Part shown: positions 37,254 through 46,793 of the stretch, one piece after another | Layout of the letters: the number at the start of each line of letters is the position of its first letter | How positions within the stretch are numbered: position 1 is the first letter of the stretch | Source: Pseudomonas sp. RSB 5.4 | GTDB lineage: Bacteria > Pseudomonadota > Gammaproteobacteria > Pseudomonadales > Pseudomonadaceae | Reading direction: 5' to 3' | NCBI RefSeq assembly: GCF_037126175.1 | Contig: NZ_CP146986.1 | Location: 620,001-684,000 of the forward strand | DNA length: 64,000 nucleotides | Notes under the pieces: generated by a model | What the model saw: the letters and a program-made list of their open reading frames with translations, nothing else | Databases searched by the model: none | What the model was told of the DNA's origin: nothing | Program-made: the position numbers and the translations under genes

Positions 37254-38861
37254 TCACATCCGGAACACGCCGAAGCGGCTCGGTTCGATAGGTGCGTTCA
37301 ACGACGCGGACAAAGCCAGGCCCAGCACGTCGCGAGTCTGCGCCGGGTCGATAACGCCGTCGTCCCACAGCCGTGCGCTGGAGTAGTAGGGGTGCCCCTG
37401 CTCTTCGTACTGATCGAGGATCGGTTGCTTGATCTCGGCCTCCTGCGCGGCGCTGAAGGTCTGGCCGCTGCGTTCGGCCTGCTCGCGCTTGACCTGCACC
37501 AACACGCCCGCGGCCTGTTCGGCGCCCATCACGCCGATGCGCGCATTCGGCCACATCCACAGGAAACGCGGATCGTAAGCGCGCCCGCACATGCCGTAGT
37601 TACCGGCGCCGAAGCTACCGCCGATGATCACGGTGAATTTCGGCACTTTGGCGCAGGCCACGGCGGTCACCAGTTTCGCGCCGTGCTTGGCGATGCCGCC
37701 GGCCTCGTATTTCTGGCCGACCATGAACCCGGTGATGTTCTGCAGGAACAGCAGCGGAATGCCGCGCTGGCAGGCCAGTTCGATGAAGTGCGCGCCTTTC
37801 TGCGCGGCTTCGGCGAAGAGGATGCCGTTGTTGGCGAGGATCGCGATCGGGTAGCCATGCAAGTGCGCAAAACCGCAGACCAGCGTGGTGCCGAACAGCG
37901 CCTTGAATTCATCGAACACCGAACCGTCGACCAGTCGTGCAATCACTTCGCGTACGTCGAACGGTTGCTTGGCATCGGCCGAAACCACACCGTACAACTC
38001 GTCGCTGGCGTACAGCGGCGCAATCGACGTGCGCTGCTGCACCTCGCCGAGTTTGCGCCAGTTGAGGTTGGCGACGCTGCGGCGGGCGAGGGCGAGGGCG
38101 TGTTCGTCGCTCTCGGCGTAATGGTCGGCGACCCCGGAAATCTTGCAGTGCACATCGGCACCGCCAAGATCTTCAGCGCTGACCACTTCACCGGTCGCGG
38201 CTTTCACCAGCGGTGGGCCGGCGAGGAAGATCGTTGCCTGATTGCGCACCATGATTGCTTCGTCCGCCATCGCCGGCACATAGGCGCCGCCCGCGGTGCA
38301 CGAACCCATGACCACGGCGATCTGCGGAATGCCCATGGCGCTCATGTTGGCCTGGTTGAAGAAGATCCGGCCAAAGTGCTCGCGATCCGGGAACACCTCG
38401 TCTTGACGCGGCAGGTTGGCGCCGCCCGAGTCCACCAGATAGATGCACGGCAGGCGGTTCTGCTGGGCGATGGTCTGCGCGCGCAGGTGTTTTTTCACGG
38501 TCAGCGGGTAGTACGAGCCGCCTTTCACCGTCGCGTCGTTGGCGACGATCATGCACTCGACACCTTCGACCCGGCCGATCCCGGCAATCACGCCCGCGGC
38601 GGGAACGTCTTCGCCATACACCGCGTGCGCGGCGAGCTGGCTGATCTCGAGAAACGGCGAGCCCGGATCGAGCAGGCGGTTGATGCGTTCGCGCGGGAGC
38701 AACTTGCCCCGCGAGGTGTGACGTTCCTGGGCTTTCGCGCCGCCGCCCTGCGCCACTTGGGCGAGCAGGGTGTGCAGCGCGTCGACCTGTTCAAGCATCG
38801 CCGCGCTGTTGGCGGCGAACTCCGCTGAACGGGGATTGAGCTGGGTATGCAGGATAGCCAT
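37254..38861 (-). CDS. liuB: 3-methylcrotonyl-CoA carboxylase, beta (carboxyltransferase) subunit
   Basis: 535 aa. Carboxyltransferase with both crotonase-like halves: [27 protein letters not shown] and [20 protein letters not shown]. The GANLP and MCGRAY signatures are those of MCC rather than propionyl- or geranyl-CoA carboxylase. 13 bp downstream of liuA. Confidence 0.95.
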   Translation of the reverse strand: MAILHTQLNPRSAEFAANSAAMLEQVDALHTLLAQVAQGGGAKAQERHTSRGKLLPRERINRLLDPGSPFLEISQLAAHAVYGEDVPAAGVIAGIGRVEGVECMIVANDATVKGGSYYPLTVKKHLRAQTIAQQNRLPCIYLVDSGGANLPRQDEVFPDREHFGRIFFNQANMSAMGIPQIAVVMGSCTAGGAYVPAMADEAIMVRNQATIFLAGPPLVKAATGEVVSAEDLGGADVHCKISGVADHYAESDEHALALARRSVANLNWRKLGEVQQRTSIAPLYASDELYGVVSADAKQPFDVREVIARLVDGSVFDEFKALFGTTLVCGFAHLHGYPIAILANNGILFAEAAQKGAHFIELACQRGIPLLFLQNITGFMVGQKYEAGGIAKHGAKLVTAVACAKVPKFTVIIGGSFGAGNYGMCGRAYDPRFLWMWPNARIGVMGAEQAAGVLVQVKREQAERSGQTFSAAQEAEIKQPILDQYEEQGHPYYSSARLWDDGVIDPAQTRDVLGLALSASLNAPIEPSRFGVFRM

Positions 38862-38874
38862 GTGCAGCTCCGTT

Positions 38875-40038
38875 TTAGCGGGTTTCGTTGAACAGTTCGC
38901 GGCCGATCAGCATGCGCCGGATCTCACTGGTGCCCGCGCCGATTTCGTACAGCTTGGCGTCACGCAGCAGGCGCCCGGCCGGGAATTCGTTGATGTAGCC
39001 GTTACCGCCGAGAATCTGGATCGCATCAAGGGCCATTTGTGTGGCGCGCTCGGCGGTGTAGAGGATCACCCCGGCGGCGTCCTTGCGCGTGGTTTCGCCA
39101 CGCTCGCAGGCCTGAGCGACTGCATACAGGTAGGCGCGGCTGGCGTTGAGCTGGGTGTACATGTCGGCGACCTTGCCCTGGATCAGCTGGAATTCGCCGA
39201 TGCTCTGGCCGAACTGCTTGCGGTCGTGGATGTACGGCACGATCAGGTCCATGCACGACTGCATGATGCCGGTCGGGCCGCCGGAGAGCACGACGCGCTC
39301 GTAGTCGAGGCCGCTCATCAACACCTTCACGCCGCCGTTGAGCACGCCGAGGATGTTTTCTTCCGGCACTTCGACGTCATCGAAGAACAGCTCGCAGGTG
39401 TTGGAACCGCGCATGCCGAGCTTGTCGAACTTGTTGCTGCGGCTGAAGCCTTTCCAGTCGCGCTCGACGATGAACGCAGTAATGCCGTGCGGGCCTTTTT
39501 CCAGGTCGGTCTTGGCGTAGATCACGTAGGTGTTGGCGTCAGGGCCGTTGGTGATCCAGGTCTTGCTGCCGTTGAGCACGAAGCGGTCGCCGCGCTTGTC
39601 GGCGCGCAATTTCATCGAGACCACGTCGGAACCGGCGTTCGGCTCGCTCATGGCGAGGGCGCCGACGTGTTCGCCGCTGATCAGCTTCGGCAGGTATTTG
39701 CTTTTCTGTTCGTGGTTGCCGTTGCGGTTGATCTGGTTGACGCAGAGGTTGGAGTGCGCGCCGTAGGACAGTGCCACCGAGGCCGAGCCACGGCTGATTT
39801 CTTCCATCGCCACCACATGCGCCAGGTAACCCAGACCCGCACCGCCGTACTCTTCCGGCACGGTGATACCCAGCAGGCCCATGTCACCGAATTTGCGCCA
39901 CATGTCGGCGGGGAACAGGTTGTCGCGGTCGATCTGCGCAGCGCGTGGGGCGATCTGATCGGCGACGAAGGACTGAACCTGATCGCGCAGCATGTCGATG
40001 ATTTCACCGTGGGCGAAGTTCAGGGATGGGTAGCTCAT
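38875..40038 (-). CDS. liuA: Isovaleryl-CoA dehydrogenase
   Basis: 387 aa acyl-CoA dehydrogenase. FAD-site sequences [16 protein letters not shown] and [13 protein letters not shown]-terminal [35 protein letters not shown]. Oxidises isovaleryl-CoA to 3-methylcrotonyl-CoA, first dedicated step of leucine/isovalerate breakdown. First gene of liuABCD; two LiuR-type operators lie 56-112 bp upstream. Confidence 0.95.
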   Translation of the reverse strand: MSYPSLNFAHGEIIDMLRDQVQSFVADQIAPRAAQIDRDNLFPADMWRKFGDMGLLGITVPEEYGGAGLGYLAHVVAMEEISRGSASVALSYGAHSNLCVNQINRNGNHEQKSKYLPKLISGEHVGALAMSEPNAGSDVVSMKLRADKRGDRFVLNGSKTWITNGPDANTYVIYAKTDLEKGPHGITAFIVERDWKGFSRSNKFDKLGMRGSNTCELFFDDVEVPEENILGVLNGGVKVLMSGLDYERVVLSGGPTGIMQSCMDLIVPYIHDRKQFGQSIGEFQLIQGKVADMYTQLNASRAYLYAVAQACERGETTRKDAAGVILYTAERATQMALDAIQILGGNGYINEFPAGRLLRDAKLYEIGAGTSEIRRMLIGRELFNETR

Positions 40039-40091
40039 GGGTCACCTTTTGGCTTTTTTATAGGGTGGGGAGGGCGGTCAATGGCTCTCAC

Positions 40092-40150
40092 CTTTACGTT
40101 AACGTAAGCCTGTGGCGAATGGCTGTCAATCACCCTTTACGTTAACGTCA
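40092..40150. promoter_or_regulatory. Two LiuR operators upstream of liuA
   Basis: TTACGTTAACGTAA (40094-40107, perfect palindrome) and TTACGTTAACGTCA (40137-40150), centres 43 bp apart, about four helical turns. Same ACGTnAACGT core as the site before liuR. Confidence 0.85.
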
Positions 40151-40199
40151 ACTTGAGCGAGAGTAGGGGCAGGTCAAGATTGAAAGCGGAGTGCTTTTG

Positions 40200-40286
40200 G
40201 TGGGAGCGGGCTTGCTCGCGAATGCAGTGGTCAGCCTATACATCTGGCGACTGATCCTCCCCATTCGCGAGCAAGCCCGCTCCCAC
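40200..40286. repeat. REP pair (REPIN), type A
   Basis: Type A inverted pair between the divergent liuA and acyl-CoA synthetase genes, separating the LiuR sites from the latter. Confidence 0.92.
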
Positions 40287-40335
40287 CCGAAGCAAAATCC
40301 CGGTAAACCCACTAATAAAGACAATAGGGGTCGTC

Positions 40336-42033
40336 ATGGATCAACCCAGTGCAAACCCGCAGCGCAGCTACACCCGTGGTTCCCAGGACAAAGCCTTGCT
40401 GGCGATGACCATCGGGCAGAAGTTCGACCAGACTGTCGCGCAACACCCCCACGGCGAGGCGCTGGTGGTGCGTCATCAGCAGTTGCGCTACTCCTGGCAG
40501 CAACTGGCCGATAGTGTGGATCTGCACGCCAGGGCCATGCTGGCGCTGGGTTTGCAGGCGGGGGATCGGCTCGGTATCTGGGCGCCGAACTGTGCGCAGT
40601 GGTGCATCACGCAAATCGCCACCGCGAAGATCGGCGTGATTCTGGTCAACATCAATCCGGCCTACCGCAGCTCCGAACTGGAATACGTGCTCAAGCAGTC
40701 CGGTTGCCAGTGGCTGGTCTGCGCCGGCGCGTTCAAATCCTCCAACTACCACGCCATGCTGCAAGGGCTGGCGCCGGAACTGGCAGAGCAATCCATCGGC
40801 CAGTTGCGTAGCGAAAGCCTGCCGGATTTGCGCGGGGTGATCAGCCTCGATGCGCAGCCGCCATCCGGCTTCCTGCCGTGGTCGCAACTGGCCGATCTGG
40901 CGAGCAGTGTTTCGCCCGAACAATTGCGCGAACGCAGCGACAGCCTGCACTTCGATCAACCGGTGAACATCCAGTACACCTCCGGCACCACCGGTTTCCC
41001 CAAGGGCGCGACCCTCAGTCACTACAACATCCTCAACAACGGTTACATGGTCGGTGAAAGCATCGGCCTGACCCCGAGCGACCGCCTGGTGATCCCGGTG
41101 CCGCTGTATCACTGCTTCGGCATGGTCATGGGCAACCTCGGCTGCATCACCCACGGCAGCACCATGATTTATCCCAACGACGCGTTCGACCCGTTACTGA
41201 CCCTGCAAACCGTCGCCGAAGAAAAAGCCACCGGCCTGTACGGTGTGCCGACCATGTTCATTGCCATGCTCGATCAACCGCTGCGCGGCGAATTCGATCT
41301 GTCGAGTCTGCGCACCGGGATCATGGCTGGCGCGACTTGCCCGATCGAAGTCATGCGTCGGGTCATCAGCGAGATGCACATGAGCGAAGTGCAGATCGCC
41401 TACGGCATGACCGAGACCAGTCCGGTGTCGCTGCAGACCGGGCCAAACGACGAACTGGAATTGCGCGTGACCACCGTCGGCCGTACCCAGCCACAACTGG
41501 AAAGCAAGATCATCGACGAGGCCGGCAACCTGGTGCCGCGCGGCACCATCGGTGAGCTCTGCACCCGCGGTTACAGCGTGATGCTCGGCTACTGGAACAA
41601 CTCGCAAGCCACAGCAGAAGCCATCGATGAGGCAGGCTGGATGCACACTGGCGATCTGGCGAGCATGAACGATGAGGGTTACGTGAACATCGCCGGGCGC
41701 AATAAGGACATGATCATCCGGGGTGGCGAGAACATTTACCCGCGTGAGCTGGAGGAGTTTTTCTTCACCCACCCGGCGGTGGCGGATGTGCAGGTGATCG
41801 GCATTCCGTGCTCGCGTTACGGTGAGGAAATTGTCGCCTGGATCAAATTCCACCCCGGCCACAATGCTTCCGAGCTGGAGTTGCAAACCTGGTGCAAGGA
41901 GCGCATCGCGCACTTCAAGACGCCACGGCACTTCAAGTTCGTCGAAGAGTTTCCGATGACGGTGACGGGCAAGATCCAGAAATTCCGGATGCGTGAGATC
42001 AGTATCGAAGAACTGAAAACAGTCGAGCGGTAA
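40336..42033 (+). CDS. AMP-forming acyl-CoA synthetase
   Basis: 565 aa ANL-superfamily ligase. P-loop [37 protein letters not shown] and the C-terminal lysine motif [14 protein letters not shown] are all intact. Activates a carboxylic acid with ATP and CoA. Placed in the liu region (as PA2557 near liu-type genes in P. aeruginosa), it may activate isovalerate or a related branched or medium-chain acid; substrate is inferred. Confidence 0.9.
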   Translation: MDQPSANPQRSYTRGSQDKALLAMTIGQKFDQTVAQHPHGEALVVRHQQLRYSWQQLADSVDLHARAMLALGLQAGDRLGIWAPNCAQWCITQIATAKIGVILVNINPAYRSSELEYVLKQSGCQWLVCAGAFKSSNYHAMLQGLAPELAEQSIGQLRSESLPDLRGVISLDAQPPSGFLPWSQLADLASSVSPEQLRERSDSLHFDQPVNIQYTSGTTGFPKGATLSHYNILNNGYMVGESIGLTPSDRLVIPVPLYHCFGMVMGNLGCITHGSTMIYPNDAFDPLLTLQTVAEEKATGLYGVPTMFIAMLDQPLRGEFDLSSLRTGIMAGATCPIEVMRRVISEMHMSEVQIAYGMTETSPVSLQTGPNDELELRVTTVGRTQPQLESKIIDEAGNLVPRGTIGELCTRGYSVMLGYWNNSQATAEAIDEAGWMHTGDLASMNDEGYVNIAGRNKDMIIRGGENIYPRELEEFFFTHPAVADVQVIGIPCSRYGEEIVAWIKFHPGHNASELELQTWCKERIAHFKTPRHFKFVEEFPMTVTGKIQKFRMREISIEELKTVER

Positions 42034-42043
42034 GCACAATCCC

Positions 42044-42132
42044 TGTGGGAGCGGGCTTGCTCGCGAATGTGGAGTGTCAGGCGACAAATTTGTACCTGAT
42101 ACACCGTATTCGCGAGCAAGCCCGCTCCCACA
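42044..42132. repeat. REP pair (REPIN), type A
   Basis: Type A inverted pair between the acyl-CoA synthetase gene and the crcY terminator. Confidence 0.93.
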
Positions 42133-42169
42133 ATGGAGATAGAGTATTTTCAGGAATCACAGAAAGCAC

Positions 42170-42541
42170 AAAGGGGAGCCGAAGCTCCCCTTTAATTTTG
42201 TCGTCGCGTGCTCTTTCTTATTATTGAGGGGCGGTCTGTTGTTGTTTTTGGCAACCGTGGCCCTTTACCGCTGTTTTTGGCGACCCCCATCCGGGGTCAA
42301 GAGCAAACGTATTTTTTTGAGCGCTGATCTGCTTTCTCGTTAAACGATCCAACCGATTCGGGAGCTACCTGAAGGTAGTTTTATTGTTCTCTGCCCGGTT
42401 GCGGGTCACTCCTGAGAGCACCCTGAAAAGCACACCTTCTCCAAAAAAATCTGTTAGCTGCGTCTCTGCCGTGTTGTTTTTGTTATGTCAGAGTCGGTAC
42501 GTCTTATTTTTATTGGTTTGCTGCTTTTTATTCTTGTTATG
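42170..42541 (-). ncRNA. crcY: CrcY catabolite-repression decoy RNA
   Basis: About 370 nt on the minus strand in a 660-bp gene-free, AT-richer gap. The transcript would carry at least six A-rich AANAANAA motifs (plus coordinates 42531-42538, 42507-42514, 42477-42484, 42381-42388, 42239-42246, 42218-42225), the kind that titrate Hfq/Crc. A sigma-54 promoter lies at its start and a 10-bp stem, AAAGGGGAGC / GCTCCCCTTT with loop CGAA, at its end. In P. putida crcY (about 368 nt) lies beside mvaB, as here. It should relieve catabolite repression when CbrAB is active. Confidence 0.86.
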
Positions 42542-42550
42542 CCATAGAGA

Positions 42551-42568
42551 TAGCAGAAGCCGTGCCAA
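42551..42568 (-). promoter_or_regulatory. Sigma-54 promoter of crcY
   Basis: Minus strand TTGGCACGGCTTCTGCT: -24 GG and -12 GC correctly spaced, one mismatch to YTGGCACG-N4-TTGCW. RNA start expected near 42541. Confidence 0.85.
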
Positions 42569-42606
42569 CTTTTAAAAACCCTTATAAATCAATGGTTTGA
42601 GTTTTT

Positions 42607-42691
42607 TGAAGGATTTTTCCTTCAGGGCAAACCAGACAATTTGTTTCCGTGTTACTCGTCTATGCCCACGTTTCGGACACAGCGGTAACAC
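42607..42691. promoter_or_regulatory. Putative CbrB activator sites upstream of crcY
   Basis: GTGTTAC (42649-42655) and its inverse GTAACAC (42685-42691) with a 29-bp spacer, 95-140 bp upstream of the sigma-54 promoter, plus TGAAGGATTTTTCCTTCA at 42607-42624, a 7-bp-arm palindrome. Position fits enhancer-type binding by CbrB; the identity of the protein is inferred. Confidence 0.5.
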
Positions 42692-42699
42692 CTTCGCCC

Positions 42700-43599
42700 T
42701 CACTGTGCGCTGCGAGCCTTGGCGACACGCGAACCGCTCGGACGACCGAGCACCGCACTGATCTGCTGACCCGCCGCAATCAAGGCGTCCAGGTCGATAC
42801 CGGTCTTGATGCCCAGACCATTGAGCAGGTACACCACGTCTTCGGTGGCGACGTTACCGCTCGCGCCTTTGGCGTACGGGCAGCCGCCGAGGCCGGCGAT
42901 AGAGCTGTCGAACACCGCGATGCCTTCCAGCAGGCTGGCATAGATGTTGGCCATCGCCTGGCCGTAAGTGTCGTGGAAATGGCCGGCGAGTTTTTCCCGT
43001 GGCACTTGCGCCGACACCACTTCGAACAACCGCCGCGTGGCGCCTGCGGTGCCGGTGCCGATGGTGTCGCCGAGGGACACTTCGTAGCAGCCCATCGCGT
43101 ACAACTCGCGGGCGACCATCGCCACTTGTTCCGGCGCGACTTGACCTTCATACGGGCAGCCGAGCACGCAGGACACGTAACCGCGCACGGTAACGCCGTG
43201 CTGTTTCGCGGCTTCCATGATCGGTGCGAAGCGCGCCAGGCTTTCGCTGATCGAGCAATTGATGTTGCGCTGCGAGAACGCCTCTGAAGCGGCGGCGAAC
43301 ACCGCCACCTCCTTGACCCCGGCAGCGAGCGCGTCTTCAAAACCGCGCAGGTTCGGCGCCAGTGCGCCATAGGTCACGCCGGGCTTGCGCTGGATCTGCG
43401 CGAACACCTCGGCGGACCCGGCCATCTGCGGCACCCATTTCGGTGAGACAAAACTGCCGACTTCGATATAGCCAAGGCCGGCGGCGCTCAGGGCGTCGAC
43501 CAGTTGCACCTTGTCAGCGACGCTGATCGGTTGGGCTTCGTTCTGCAGGCCATCGCGCGGGCCGACTTCGATCAGGCGTACTTGGGAGGGGAGGGACAT
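42700..43599 (-). CDS. mvaB: Hydroxymethylglutaryl-CoA lyase
   Basis: 299 aa TIM-barrel lyase. EVGPRDGLQNE start, CVLGCPYEG, metal-binding HFHDTYGQA, catalytic Cys loop GLGGCPYAKGASGN. Splits HMG-CoA into acetyl-CoA and acetoacetate, last step of the Liu pathway (also called liuE). Monocistronic; its promoter region holds a REP pair. Its stop codon lies 9 bp from the predicted crcY activator sites. Confidence 0.95.
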   Translation of the reverse strand: MSLPSQVRLIEVGPRDGLQNEAQPISVADKVQLVDALSAAGLGYIEVGSFVSPKWVPQMAGSAEVFAQIQRKPGVTYGALAPNLRGFEDALAAGVKEVAVFAAASEAFSQRNINCSISESLARFAPIMEAAKQHGVTVRGYVSCVLGCPYEGQVAPEQVAMVARELYAMGCYEVSLGDTIGTGTAGATRRLFEVVSAQVPREKLAGHFHDTYGQAMANIYASLLEGIAVFDSSIAGLGGCPYAKGASGNVATEDVVYLLNGLGIKTGIDLDALIAAGQQISAVLGRPSGSRVAKARSAQ

Positions 43600-43637
43600 G
43601 GGTTGACCTGCTCATTTTCGGAATTACATGAGGTCCC

Positions 43638-43727
43638 TGTGGGAGCGGGCTTGCTCGCGAAGGCGGTGTATCAGATACAAAATTTGTCGCCTGACACTCC
43701 GCCTTCGCGAGCAAGCCCGCTCCCACA
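43638..43727. repeat. REP pair (REPIN), type A
   Basis: Type A inverted pair between mvaB and liuR; if the two share an mRNA it lies within it. Confidence 0.93.
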
Positions 43728-43746
43728 GGGAATGAGTTGTGGCTGA

Positions 43747-44148
43747 TTACTGCGCTACTTGCTGGCTCTTGAGTGTCTGCTCCAACGCCTGCACACAGCG
43801 CTCTTCAGCGGTATCGAGTTCCAGTTTCATCTGTTCGATGTCGAGCAACTGCTGCTCGAGCTGTTCGCGGCGTTCGCTGATTTTCGCCAGCATGCTGTTG
43901 AGCTGTTTGGTGTTACCGCTGGATGGGTCGTAGAGTTCGATCAGTTCGCGGCATTCGGCCAGCGAGAAACCGATGCGCTTGCCGCGCAGGATCAGTTTCA
44001 GGCTGACCTTGTCGCGTGGCGAGTAGATACGTTCCTGGCCTCGGCGCTCAGGGCTGAGCAGGCCTTGTTCTTCATAAAAGCGGATCGCCCGGGTGGTGAT
44101 GTCCAGCTCGCGCGCGAGGTCGGAAATGCTGTAGGTCTGGCTGCTCAT
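43747..44148 (-). CDS. liuR: MerR-family regulator of leucine catabolism
   Basis: 133 aa. MerR HTH YSISDLARELDITTRAIRFYEEQGLL and wing RIYSPRDKVSLKLILRGKRIGFSL, followed by a dimerising coiled coil; no C-terminal effector domain or metal cysteines. LiuR represses liu genes by binding ACGT-AACGT palindromes, three of which occur in this region including one 44 bp before its own start. It is 3.9 kb from liuA, unlike genomes where liuR heads the operon. Confidence 0.92.
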   Translation of the reverse strand: MSSQTYSISDLARELDITTRAIRFYEEQGLLSPERRGQERIYSPRDKVSLKLILRGKRIGFSLAECRELIELYDPSSGNTKQLNSMLAKISERREQLEQQLLDIEQMKLELDTAEERCVQALEQTLKSQQVAQ

Positions 44149-44191
44149 GAAAGCGCTCGGAAAAAGGTCTTGGCGCTAAGCTAATGGCGAG

Positions 44192-44207
44192 TTGACGTTT
44201 ACGTCAA
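44192..44207. promoter_or_regulatory. LiuR operator before liuR
   Basis: TTGACGTTTACGTCAA: perfect 7-bp arms with a TT centre, same half-site as the liuA operators. Implies autoregulation. Confidence 0.85.
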
Positions 44208-44239
44208 GGTTCAAAATGTGTGGCGCGAGTGCTGGCCTC

Positions 44240-44322
44240 TTCGCGAGCAAGCCCGCTCCCACACTCGGTCGCGTTCCATCTGGTGGTACGCGGTCGTATG
44301 TGGGAGCGGGCTTGCTCGCGAA
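44240..44322. repeat. REP pair, reversed topology
   Basis: TTCGCGAGCAAGCCCGCTCC on the left, GTGGGAGCGGGCTTGCTCGC on the right, with CGCGAA facing outward; 83 bp. Confidence 0.9.
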
Positions 44323-44345
44323 GAACGATAACGCGGTTGCCAGCC

Positions 44346-45275
44346 TTACACCTTATCGAGCTTCTTCTCATGCGCCGTCACCTGCTGGCACAACTCGATC
44401 ATCTGCTCGCGCATCCAGCGGTTCGCCGGGTCCTGATCGGTGCTCTCGTGCCAGTACAGGTGGGTCTCCACCGGGGGCACGTCGTTGACCGGCAGATTGA
44501 ATGCATGCAAGTCATTACGCCGGGCGAAACGCTCGGGCACGGTCATCACCATGTCGGTCTGCTGCATCACCTGCGATGCCATCAGGTAATGCTGCGAGCG
44601 CAGGGCGATCTTGCGCTGAATGCCCATTTTGCCCAGCGCCAGATCGACATAACCCAGACCGCTGCGGCGGCTGGAGATGTGAATGTGAGTCAGCGACAGG
44701 TAATCATCGAGACTGAGTTTTTCCTTGCCCGCCAGCGGATGGCCCTTGCGCATCGCACAGACGTAACGGTCTTCCATCAGCTTGACGTGGCGCACCTGCG
44801 GGTCGGTGTTGAGCGGTGCATCCACGGCGAAATCCAGACGTCCGGCGGCCAGTTCCTTGGTGGTCTCGCGGCGTTTGGACAGAAAGCTCTCGATGATCAC
44901 CGTCGGCGCCAGACGCCGCAAACGCTGGAACAGCGGCGGCAGAATCACTGCTTCAGTGAGGTCGGTCATGCTGATGCGATAAGTCTTCACCGCTTGGGCC
45001 GGATTGAAAATCCGGCTCTCCTGCACCGACACCCGCAGCAACGACAGCGCGTTGCGCACCGGGCCGATGATGTTCTGTGCCATCGGCGTCGGCACCATGC
45101 CCTGGGCGGTGCGCACGAACAGCGGATCGTTGAAGGTCTCGCGCAACCGCGCCAGCGCGTTGGACACCGCCGGCTGGGTGATGCCGACAATCTGCCCGGC
45201 GCGGGTGAGGTTGGCTTCGGTGTAAATCGCGTCGAAGACGATGAAAAGGTTGAGGTCGACCTTACTCAGATTCAT
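44346..45275 (-). CDS. LysR-family regulator (NodD/LeuO-like group)
   Basis: 309 aa. HTH region KVDLNLFIVFDAIYTEANLTRAGQIVGITQPAVSNALARLRE is of the NodD/SyrM/LeuO-like subgroup. Divergent from an acyl-CoA dehydrogenase gene, 157 bp between starts, paralleling PA2551/PA2550 in P. aeruginosa. It probably activates that gene in response to an acyl or aromatic acid; no clean operator was identified. Confidence 0.87.
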   Translation of the reverse strand: MNLSKVDLNLFIVFDAIYTEANLTRAGQIVGITQPAVSNALARLRETFNDPLFVRTAQGMVPTPMAQNIIGPVRNALSLLRVSVQESRIFNPAQAVKTYRISMTDLTEAVILPPLFQRLRRLAPTVIIESFLSKRRETTKELAAGRLDFAVDAPLNTDPQVRHVKLMEDRYVCAMRKGHPLAGKEKLSLDDYLSLTHIHISSRRSGLGYVDLALGKMGIQRKIALRSQHYLMASQVMQQTDMVMTVPERFARRNDLHAFNLPVNDVPPVETHLYWHESTDQDPANRWMREQMIELCQQVTAHEKKLDKV

Positions 45276-45432
45276 AACGCGGCTTCTCTTGTTCTAGGGG
45301 CTGACGATCAGCGGATCATATATCGGTGATGAATGTTTATACACGCCGAGAATAGGCTAGGTAAATTATCAACGCTGTTCTAGCATCGATTGCATGATCT
45401 GAACAACCTCTGCCCATAGAAGGTAATTGCTC

Positions 45433-46662
45433 ATGGATTTCGCTTATTCGCCCAAGGTGCAAGAACTGCGTGAGCGCGTGACCGCGTTCATGGACACTTA
45501 CGTTTACCCGGCCGAAGCCGTGTTCGAACGCCAGGTTGCCGAGGGTGATCGCTGGCAGCCGACCGCGATCATGGAAGAGCTCAAGGCCAAGGCCAAGGCC
45601 GAAGGTTTGTGGAATCTGTTCCTGCCGGAATCGGAACTCGGCGCCGGCCTGACCAACCTGGAATACGCCCCGCTGGCGGAAATCATGGGCCGTTCGCTGT
45701 TAGGGCCGGAGCCGTTCAACTGCTCAGCGCCGGACACCGGCAACATGGAAGTGCTGGTGCGCTACGCCAATGAAGAACAGAAACAGCGCTGGCTCGAACC
45801 GCTGCTGCGCGGCGAGATCCGCTCGGCGTTCGCCATGACCGAGCCTGACGTGGCCTCGTCCGACGCCACCAACATGGCCGCCCGCGCCGTGCGTGATGGT
45901 GATGAATGGGTGATCAACGGCAAGAAGTGGTGGACTTCCGGCGCCTGCGATCCGCGCTGCAAGATTCTGATCTTCATGGGCCTGAGCAACCCTGACGCAC
46001 CGCGCCACGCCCAGCACTCGATGATCCTTGTGCCGGTCGACACCCCCGGGGTGAAAATCGTCCGTCCGCTGCCAGTTTTCGGTTACGACGATGCACCGCA
46101 CGGCCACGCCGAAGTGCTGTTCGACAACGTGCGGGTGCCGTACGAAAACGTTCTGCTCGGTGAGGGTCGCGGTTTTGAAATCGCTCAGGGTCGCCTTGGC
46201 CCAGGACGGATTCACCACTGCATGCGGTCGATCGGCATGGCTGAACGCGCACTGGAATTGATGTGCAAGCGTTCGGTGAGCCGCACCGCGTTCGGCAAAC
46301 CGCTGGCACGTCTGGGCGGTAACGTCGACAAGATCGCCGACTCGCGGATGGAAATCGACATGGCGCGCCTGCTGACCCTGAAAGCGGCGTACATGATGGA
46401 CACCGTCGGTAACAAAGTGGCGAAGAGCGAGATCGCACAAATCAAGGTCGTTGCGCCGAACGTGGCCCTGCGGGTGATTGACCGGGCGATCCAGATTCAC
46501 GGCGGAGCCGGGGTCTCCAACGATTTCCCGCTGGCCTACATGTACGCCATGCAGCGCACCCTGCGCCTGGCCGACGGCCCGGACGAAGTGCACCGCGCGG
46601 CGATCGGCAAGTTCGAGATCGGCAAATATGTGCCGAAGGAGATGTTGCGGAGCGGTCATTAA
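45433..46662 (+). CDS. Acyl-CoA dehydrogenase
   Basis: 409 aa from ATG at 45433. FAD domain [17 protein letters not shown] and [14 protein letters not shown]-terminal [36 protein letters not shown]. Longer than LiuA and of the FadE/ACAD11-type rather than the IVD type. Substrate chain type cannot be set from sequence; context (LysR partner, nearby liu genes) suggests branched or medium-chain acyl-CoA. Confidence 0.92.
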   Translation: MDFAYSPKVQELRERVTAFMDTYVYPAEAVFERQVAEGDRWQPTAIMEELKAKAKAEGLWNLFLPESELGAGLTNLEYAPLAEIMGRSLLGPEPFNCSAPDTGNMEVLVRYANEEQKQRWLEPLLRGEIRSAFAMTEPDVASSDATNMAARAVRDGDEWVINGKKWWTSGACDPRCKILIFMGLSNPDAPRHAQHSMILVPVDTPGVKIVRPLPVFGYDDAPHGHAEVLFDNVRVPYENVLLGEGRGFEIAQGRLGPGRIHHCMRSIGMAERALELMCKRSVSRTAFGKPLARLGGNVDKIADSRMEIDMARLLTLKAAYMMDTVGNKVAKSEIAQIKVVAPNVALRVIDRAIQIHGGAGVSNDFPLAYMYAMQRTLRLADGPDEVHRAAIGKFEIGKYVPKEMLRSGH

Positions 46663-46677
46663 GACCGCGTCGCCGGC

Positions 46678-46760
46678 TTCGCGAGCAAGCCCGCTCCCAC
46701 ATTCGACCGCATTCCGACTGGAAGAATGCGATCAAAAGTGGGAGCGGGCTTGCTCGCGAA
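46678..46760. repeat. REP pair, reversed topology
   Basis: CGCGAA ends outward, GTGGGAG ends inward. Between convergent acyl-CoA dehydrogenase and PstS-OmpA genes. The 32-bp centre has CGACCGCATTCC / GGAAGAATGCGATC symmetry. Confidence 0.9.
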
Positions 46761-46793
46761 GGGGCCCATGCATCCAGCACACCTGCATCAGGT

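Noticed and set aside
42384..42575. 63-aa frame in the crcY region
   Set aside because: Lies antisense to the A-rich motifs of crcY; Leu/Phe runs are simply the complement of those motifs.
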